Below are positions 59,201 through 64,000 of a stretch of DNA of 64,000 nucleotides, piece after piece (position 1 is the first letter of the stretch; each line of letters starts with the position of its first letter). The notes under the pieces are model-generated. The model did no database searches. It saw only the letters and a list, made by a program, of their open reading frames with translations, and had not been told where the DNA came from. Position numbers and translations under genes: made by a program. The DNA lies in contig NZ_JAGGJF010000001.1 of the NCBI RefSeq assembly GCF_030466405.1, positions 496,001 to 560,000 of the forward strand, in the 5' to 3' direction. The DNA comes from Pseudidiomarina terrestris. GTDB taxonomy: Bacteria > Pseudomonadota > Gammaproteobacteria > Enterobacterales > Alteromonadaceae.

Positions 59201-59742
59201 CTTCCGTAAAAAAATCTCGTGCCACCTTAATTGGCGTAATTCTGGCATTTGCACTGCCGGTGATCGGTGCCAAGTTCGTACTGGATCAAAGCTGGTACCA
59301 GGGTGCCGCCACTAACAAAGGCACCATGCTCATGCCGCCCATCAAGCTGAGCGACGAACTGCAATCACGGCTGCCCGAAGGCTGGCGCGTTGCTTTGGTC
59401 GCCGACAACGAATGTGGCGCAGCTTGTGTACAGGGTCTCTATGCCATGAACCAGCTTGATGTCGCCTTAGGTAAAGAAAGTGATAGGGTCAAACCCATCG
59501 TCTTTAGCCGGACGCCGTTAGATTTTGATCTCGAGCAGACGCCGTTGGTCATACCGATTATTTCTGACGAATTCCCCGCGGCTTTTGCAGACATCCCGCC
59601 GCACCGTCTATTTATTATTGATCCCCTTGGCAACGCGATGCTCCACTACGCGACCTTTTCAGAAGAAGAAGCCATGCGCGCAGAAGCAAAGAATTTGCTC
59701 TCGGATCTACGTACCTTACTTAAGCTCTCTCGAATTGGGTAA
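59197..59742 (+). CDS. Small membrane-anchored CxxxC protein of the cox cluster, SCO/thioredoxin-like
   Basis: A 181-residue protein with one N-terminal helix (about 9-28) and a periplasmic domain. NECGAACVQGLY contains Cys73 and Cys77 in a CxxxC, the spacing of SCO copper sites, and HRLFIIDPLGNAM resembles the VNPDGN strand of SCO. This suggests a thioredoxin-fold copper or thiol-redox assembly factor, but I cannot name it. It overlaps SURF1 by four bases (ATGA) and precedes ctaA by three. Confidence 0.8.
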   Translation: MTSVKKSRATLIGVILAFALPVIGAKFVLDQSWYQGAATNKGTMLMPPIKLSDELQSRLPEGWRVALVADNECGAACVQGLYAMNQLDVALGKESDRVKPIVFSRTPLDFDLEQTPLVIPIISDEFPAAFADIPPHRLFIIDPLGNAMLHYATFSEEEAMRAEAKNLLSDLRTLLKLSRIG

Positions 59743-59745
59743 TTT

Positions 59746-60729
59746 ATGCGTACTCTGGTAAATTTAAGTTTAATTCTGGCGTTGGTCGTGATCGTACTGG
59801 GTGCTTACACAAGATTAACGGATGCAGGTCTTGGCTGCCCTGACTGGCCTGGGTGTTACGGTCACTTAAGCGTGCCTATGGATGTCGATAAAGCGGCAGC
59901 GGCGCAAGCACTGTTCCCGGACTCCCCTTTGGAGCATGAAAAAGCCTGGAACGAGATGATTCATCGCTATGCTGCCGGGACCCTTGGGTTATTTATTCTC
60001 TTTATCGCCATCAGCGCTTTAGTAAAAGCACGCAAACACGCTGAAACACCGGTAAAGCTGCCCCTCTTTTTATTGGCTCTGGTGATTTTCCAGGCCGCGT
60101 TAGGCATGTGGACGGTCACTCTGAACCTACAGCCGTTGGTGGTCATGGGGCATCTGCTCGGCGGCTTTTCCACGCTGGCCTTGCTCTATCTGCTGCGCTT
60201 GCGCCTGAAACGTATTCACCTGCCCATGGGCGATGCCAAGATGCGCCCGCTGGCAAGCTTCGCGTTGTTCGCCCTCCTCGTGGTGGTGGCTCAGATTGCG
60301 CTGGGCGGTTGGGTGGCTGCTAATTACGCCGCCCTCGCCTGTACTGATCTACCTATCTGTGAGGGCGACTGGCAGAGCCAGTTAGACGTTGCCGGGGCCT
60401 TCTCAGTACCTGAGGCGGTCACTTATCAGTACGGTGCGCACGATTACGCTGAACGTATGACCATGCATGTTGCCCATCGGATCGGTGCCATTATCACCCT
60501 CATTGTGGTTGGCATTTTACTATGGCGCGGCTTTAACCGGGCCCAGTCAGCTGTGATTCGCAGCAGTCTGAACTGGGTGGGCCTGGCCCTGGTAGTGCAA
60601 ATCGCTCTCGGTTTAAGTAACGTTATTTTCATGCTGCCACTAAGTGTCGCCGTTGCCCATAATTTGGTAGGTGCATTGTTGCTGCTGAGTCTGGTAGGCT
60701 TGAACTATAAAATCGTACGCCACGCTTAA
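59746..60729 (+). CDS. ctaA: Haem A synthase CtaA (Cox15)
   Basis: CtaA oxidises the C8 methyl of haem O to give haem A. The 327-residue protein has eight helices in two four-helix halves; histidines in [29 protein letters not shown] and [12 protein letters not shown] are the likely haem ligands. [10 protein letters not shown] and [11 protein letters not shown] each contain a cysteine pair, as in the family. It lies 37 bp before ctaB; the two act in sequence. Confidence 0.96.
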   Translation: MRTLVNLSLILALVVIVLGAYTRLTDAGLGCPDWPGCYGHLSVPMDVDKAAAAQALFPDSPLEHEKAWNEMIHRYAAGTLGLFILFIAISALVKARKHAETPVKLPLFLLALVIFQAALGMWTVTLNLQPLVVMGHLLGGFSTLALLYLLRLRLKRIHLPMGDAKMRPLASFALFALLVVVAQIALGGWVAANYAALACTDLPICEGDWQSQLDVAGAFSVPEAVTYQYGAHDYAERMTMHVAHRIGAIITLIVVGILLWRGFNRAQSAVIRSSLNWVGLALVVQIALGLSNVIFMLPLSVAVAHNLVGALLLLSLVGLNYKIVRHA

Positions 60730-60766
60730 AACAATAATAACCGCGTGCGAAAAGGAAGTAAGTTGT

Positions 60767-61663
60767 ATGACAGAGATTACATATAAGAGACACGCTCACT
60801 GGCGTGACTATCTGGAATTAACCAAGCCACGGGTAGTTCTGCTACTCCTGCTCACCGCACTTGTCGGCATGTGTCTGGCCAGCCCTACCTGGGTCGGCTG
60901 GTCGGTGGTAGTGCCAGCCATGATCGGCATCGGCTTGATGTCGGGCTCGGCTGCCGCTGTCAACCATCTGGTCGATCGCCATATTGACGCACAGATGGCG
61001 CGTACATTGCGTCGGCCGCTGCCATCCGGTGTCTTGTCACCACGGCACGTGCTCAGTTTCGCCGCCATCATTGGTGGCCTGGGTTTCGTGGTGTTGGCGA
61101 TTTGGGTGAACATGTTGACCGCCTGGCTCACCTTAGCCAGCCTGGTCGGCTATGCCATTGTTTACACGATGTATCTAAAGCGTGCGACGCCGCAAAATAT
61201 TGTCATCGGCGGTCTCGCTGGTGCTGCTCCACCGCTCTTGGGCTGGACTGCTGTCACCAATGAGATTCACCCTCATGCGATTTTGCTGGTGATGATTGTC
61301 TTCACCTGGACACCACCGCATTTTTGGGCATTAGCCGTACATCGCGCCAAAGATTACGCCAAGGCCAACATCCCTATGCTACCGGTGACACACGGTATCG
61401 AGTTCACCAAGACCTGTATCTTGCTGTACACCGTTTTGCTCGCCATTATCTGCCTGTTACCTTATATTGTCGGCATGTCAGGGATTATTTACCTGATCGG
61501 TTCGAGCATCTTGAGTATCTGGTTTTTACTTTACGCCTGGAAGCTTAAGTTTGCTCCAACCAAACATACCGCATATGGCATGTTCAGTTTCTCAATCTGG
61601 CAATTGATGGCACTCTTTGTGCTATTGTTAGTAGACCACTATGTTGTAACGCCAGCACTCTGA
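60767..61663 (+). CDS. ctaB: Protohaem IX farnesyltransferase CtaB (CyoE)
   Basis: Adds a farnesyl group to haem B to make haem O, the substrate of CtaA. The 298-residue UbiA-superfamily protein has about nine helices, [20 protein letters not shown] as the first aspartate-rich motif (near residue 65), and YMLK-like [15 protein letters not shown] with [15 protein letters not shown] is upstream of the ATG. Confidence 0.96.
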   Translation: MTEITYKRHAHWRDYLELTKPRVVLLLLLTALVGMCLASPTWVGWSVVVPAMIGIGLMSGSAAAVNHLVDRHIDAQMARTLRRPLPSGVLSPRHVLSFAAIIGGLGFVVLAIWVNMLTAWLTLASLVGYAIVYTMYLKRATPQNIVIGGLAGAAPPLLGWTAVTNEIHPHAILLVMIVFTWTPPHFWALAVHRAKDYAKANIPMLPVTHGIEFTKTCILLYTVLLAIICLLPYIVGMSGIIYLIGSSILSIWFLLYAWKLKFAPTKHTAYGMFSFSIWQLMALFVLLLVDHYVVTPAL

Positions 61664-61702
61664 TAGGAGTGTTGCAACGCTAATGCGAAGGTGCAGAAAA
61701 CA

Positions 61703-62326
61703 ATGCAGAAATTATTAGTTAGTGTGGTTGCTATTGTGGCATTACTTGCCGGGGTAGTGATCTTTAACAGCTTACCGCGTCCCGAGCCACAAGCACTGGT
61801 TTACGAACCACCGCGGGAGCTCGACCCCTTCATGCTAGAGGCTCACAATGGCGCCCAGCTGACCAATGCCGATCTTACCGGGCAATGGACCTTTCTGTTC
61901 ACTGGCTATACCTCATGTCCGGATATTTGCCCGACCACCATGGCGGACTTTAAGAAAGCATTACCGCAGCTCGCTTCGGTGACCAACCGCCCGGTGAAAG
62001 TTTGGCTGATCAGCGTTGATCCACGCCGCGATACTCAGCAAAAGCTGGCGGACTACACGACCTATTTTGGTACCGAATTTATGGGCGTACGCGCCGAGCA
62101 TAAAAACCTTTACCCCTTCGTCAACGGTCTTGGTTTGATGTACTCTATTCCCGGCGAGGAAGAAGTGGATTACTTAGTGAACCACAGCTCTGCCATTGTC
62201 CTTGTTAATCCAGACGGCAACCGGCATGCCATCTTTAAAGCCAGTCACACGCCTGGCACGCTGCCGACGGTCGATATGGAGCAGATGGTTCAGGATTTCC
62301 AGCTCATCACCCAGCAATATCAGTAA
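61703..62326 (+). CDS. SCO1/SenC family copper chaperone
   Basis: SCO proteins load copper into the CuA site of subunit II. The 207-residue protein has an N-terminal helix (about 4-22) and a thioredoxin-fold periplasmic domain with TGYTSCPDICPTTM (Cys72, Cys76) and the third ligand His161 in LVNHSSAIVL. The ATG at 61703 has AAGGTG nine bases upstream and is preferred to a GTG four codons earlier. It ends the cox cluster, two bases from the convergent deacetylase. Confidence 0.94.
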   Translation: MQKLLVSVVAIVALLAGVVIFNSLPRPEPQALVYEPPRELDPFMLEAHNGAQLTNADLTGQWTFLFTGYTSCPDICPTTMADFKKALPQLASVTNRPVKVWLISVDPRRDTQQKLADYTTYFGTEFMGVRAEHKNLYPFVNGLGLMYSIPGEEEVDYLVNHSSAIVLVNPDGNRHAIFKASHTPGTLPTVDMEQMVQDFQLITQQYQ

Positions 62327-62328
62327 GC

Positions 62329-63420
62329 TTAGTCTGGCCAGCGCCCCTCTGCATTGGGGCGCACCAGCGGCACCGAGTGCCAGTAAAAACGTCCCTGCTG
62401 TGAGCGACTGGGTACCGTGCAATTCACCCGTGAACGTCCCAAAGGCGGATTTTTGAGATGCAGCGTTAACTGCCAGCCATCACCGAGCTGGTGCTCAAGC
62501 TTGCGCCACTGTGGTTTGAGTTGCTCACCCTGATAAAAGCAGTTCAGCAGGGAAGTATCAAAGTCATTGCTGCTAGCCACGTCGACCTTGACCTCCACCT
62601 TTTTACTACCGTCCTCCAGCACCATGTTACGTGGCGCTGTCGTCACTGCTGGCAATGGCAAACTGAGTAATTTCGTGCGTAATGTTTTCAGGTCAGCGTA
62701 TTGAGCTGATGCAGGAAACCGTGGGATCTGAGTTGTTGGCGTCGCAGGTCCCCAAGGGCCCGAATGCTGACCAAAGGCAATATATCCTTCCTCGGCCAAC
62801 ATCGCTTCCAGCTGCGGGTTAAATTCCCCGTAAGGATAGGCAAACTGACGTGGCTGTTCGCCGGGCAGCGCCTTCTGTAACATCTGCTGCGCTTCAACAA
62901 CATCCCGGCGCTGCCGCGCCAGCCATTGTTGTTCACTTTCTCCTTGCTGACGCCAGGTCATGTGGCCGTGACTGTTGGAGTGATTGGCAATGGTCGCACC
63001 GTAACTCTGGAGTTCGGTTAACTGCTCCCAACTCATATACAGGTGCGGAGTCTCCTCCATGAGCTTCGGATTGATAAAAATCGTGAACGGAAATTCAAAT
63101 TCTTTAAAGATATGTATCCCGTTGTCGTAAACATTACGCCAGCCGTCATCGAAGGTAATCGCCACCGCTTTGTTTGGCATAGGGTCCGGGCTTTCCAGCA
63201 ACCGCTGCGCTTCCGTCAGCGACACCACGGTAAAATCATTGTCCTCAAGAAACTGGAAATGTTCCTCCAGTTCTGCGGCTGTCACTGAGGTCACCCGCGG
63301 TGTATCATCACCGATATGATGATATTGCAAAATCACCACACCATGCTCGGCCGCATGGCTAGCGCCAGCGCTGAAAGGGAACAGGATGAGCCAAATCACG
63401 CCTAATAACACACCACGCAT
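62329..63420 (-). CDS. Secreted polysaccharide deacetylase (NodB homology domain)
   Basis: A 363-residue carbohydrate esterase family 4-type enzyme, exported by a signal peptide (about 1-23, ending HAAEHG). The NodB domain has LQYHHIGDD, AITFDDGWRNVYDNG with the metal-binding aspartates, HSNSHGHM for the HxxxH pair and FAYPYGEFN. A C-terminal beta-type domain (about 250-363) is probably a carbohydrate-binding or dimerisation module. It resembles PgaB/IcaB N-terminal domains, but no pga genes are nearby. GGAG lies seven bases before the ATG. Confidence 0.9.
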   Translation of the reverse strand: MRGVLLGVIWLILFPFSAGASHAAEHGVVILQYHHIGDDTPRVTSVTAAELEEHFQFLEDNDFTVVSLTEAQRLLESPDPMPNKAVAITFDDGWRNVYDNGIHIFKEFEFPFTIFINPKLMEETPHLYMSWEQLTELQSYGATIANHSNSHGHMTWRQQGESEQQWLARQRRDVVEAQQMLQKALPGEQPRQFAYPYGEFNPQLEAMLAEEGYIAFGQHSGPWGPATPTTQIPRFPASAQYADLKTLRTKLLSLPLPAVTTAPRNMVLEDGSKKVEVKVDVASSNDFDTSLLNCFYQGEQLKPQWRKLEHQLGDGWQLTLHLKNPPLGRSRVNCTVPSRSQQGRFYWHSVPLVRPNAEGRWPD

Positions 63421-64000
63421 TGTCGATCTCCAAAAGTTTTGGGGGTCGTGGCCAGCTCACCGAAAAATTTTTGCCATCGCGTTGCCGATGATCATTTCCA
63501 ATATTGCTGCGCCACTTTTAGGTCTTGTCGATACTGCCATAATAGGCCATCTACCTGATGCGATCTACCTGAGTGGAGTGGCATTAGGCGCCATGGTAGT
63601 TAGTTTTATTTTCCTGCTGGCTATTTTCCTGCGAATGACAACGACGGGAGAAATCGCCCGCGCTTTCGGCCGCGAGGTTCTCGCTGAGCAGCGTCAGATA
63701 GGACTCCATGCACTGGCCTTCGCCGTGATACTGGGCGTCGGTCTGCTGCTGCTGACACCCTTGATTCTCGAGCTGGCGTGGTGGTTGATTGCGCCAAGCC
63801 CGGAACTGCAAGAGTATGCCACTCGTTACATTGAGATTCGCATGTGGGCGGCGCCCGCGGCGCTCATTAATCTGGTGGTTCTTGGCGTGCTGTTAGGGCG
63901 TCAGCAAAGCCGAAGGGCCATGATCCTGGTGATTTTTACCAACGCCGTGAATGTGATTGCCGATATCATTTTGATTATTGGTCTGGATATGAACGTCGCT
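63386..64000 (+). CDS. dinF: DinF-type MATE efflux transporter (5' part; 3' end outside window)
   Basis: MATE-family exporter of the DinF branch. The 205 visible codons include AIALPMIISNIAAPLLGLVD and TAIIGHLPDAIYLSGVALGA, then FLRMTTTGEIARAFG, all diagnostic, with five helices so far. The only in-frame ATG upstream of the conserved part is at 63386, with AAGGGA five bases before it, adding about 25 unconserved residues; a TTG at 63482 is too late for the conserved helix. That start lies inside the 5' end of the divergent deacetylase. Identity is firm, start is not. Confidence 0.85.
   Translation, partial: MSQITPNNTPRIVDLQKFWGSWPAHRKIFAIALPMIISNIAAPLLGLVDTAIIGHLPDAIYLSGVALGAMVVSFIFLLAIFLRMTTTGEIARAFGREVLAEQRQIGLHALAFAVILGVGLLLLTPLILELAWWLIAPSPELQEYATRYIEIRMWAAPAALINLVVLGVLLGRQQSRRAMILVIFTNAVNVIADIILIIGLDMNVA

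Noticed and set aside
63448..63485. Possible frameshift at the A5/T5 run in the dinF 5' region
   Set aside because: A GTG at 63448 would join the DinF frame only if one A were removed from the run. The unaltered frame is already open back to an ATG at 63386 with an acceptable ribosome site, so no error needs to be assumed.

Overview
The window is an ordinary, densely coded stretch of a gammaproteobacterial chromosome. Many gene orders match Escherichia coli and its marine relatives: thrU-tyrU-glyT-thrT-tufB-secE-nusG, miaA-hfq-hflX-hflK-hflC, yheV/yheS-yheU, ompR-envZ, greB-tex, kbl-tdh, glpE-glpG, ubiC-ubiA-plsB/lexA. Combined with a caa3-like cytochrome oxidase cluster and a lexA-sulA pair, this suggests an Alteromonadales-type marine bacterium, possibly Idiomarinaceae. 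That placement is inference from gene content; no rRNA or other marker was available. I see no prophage, integrase, insertion sequence, CRISPR array or clear foreign island.

Layout. Positions 1-2819 (minus strand) hold a tRNA/tuf/tRNA-Trp/secE/nusG translation and secretion block with two good sigma-70 promoters. Positions 2860-15293 (minus) hold purA, a PLP enzyme, hflC, hflK, hflX, hfq, miaA, mutL, amiB, tsaE and nnr, mostly with overlapping ends. Positions 15357-25148 hold queG, a DUF1415/M14 pair, an MgtC-like membrane protein, MAPEG, yheV, yheS, yheU, cysQ, nudE and sthA. Positions 25128-33579 hold ompR-envZ, an acyl-CoA synthetase/dehydrogenase pair, greB and tex.

Positions 33714-35697 hold a fatty acid desaturase divergent from fabR. 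Positions 35663-44464 hold an SLC13-like transporter, an S9 peptidase overlapping a GGDEF protein, an ABC-2 exporter and pckA. Positions 44602-53681 hold coaD, kbl-tdh, glpE-glpG-ubiC-ubiA, plsB and the lexA-sulA SOS operon. Positions 53981-62326 hold a complete cytochrome c oxidase structural and assembly cluster (coxB, coxA, ctaG, coxC, SURF1, a small CxxxC protein, ctaA, ctaB, SCO). The window ends with a polysaccharide deacetylase and the 5' part of a DinF-type MATE gene.

The most informative regulatory region is 34898-34999. The desaturase and fabR are divergent, each has a clear sigma-70 promoter, and each promoter contains a copy of the same 18-bp FabR-like palindrome. This looks like a compact, autoregulated switch for aerobic unsaturated fatty acid synthesis. 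The lexA promoter likewise carries two good LexA boxes. Other points worth a second look are an imperfect 30-bp inverted repeat between secE and tRNA-Trp, several tail-to-tail gene overlaps, a divergent 5' overlap at the deacetylase/dinF pair, and stem-loops at cluster boundaries. I did not find a convincing wholly new multi-gene system.
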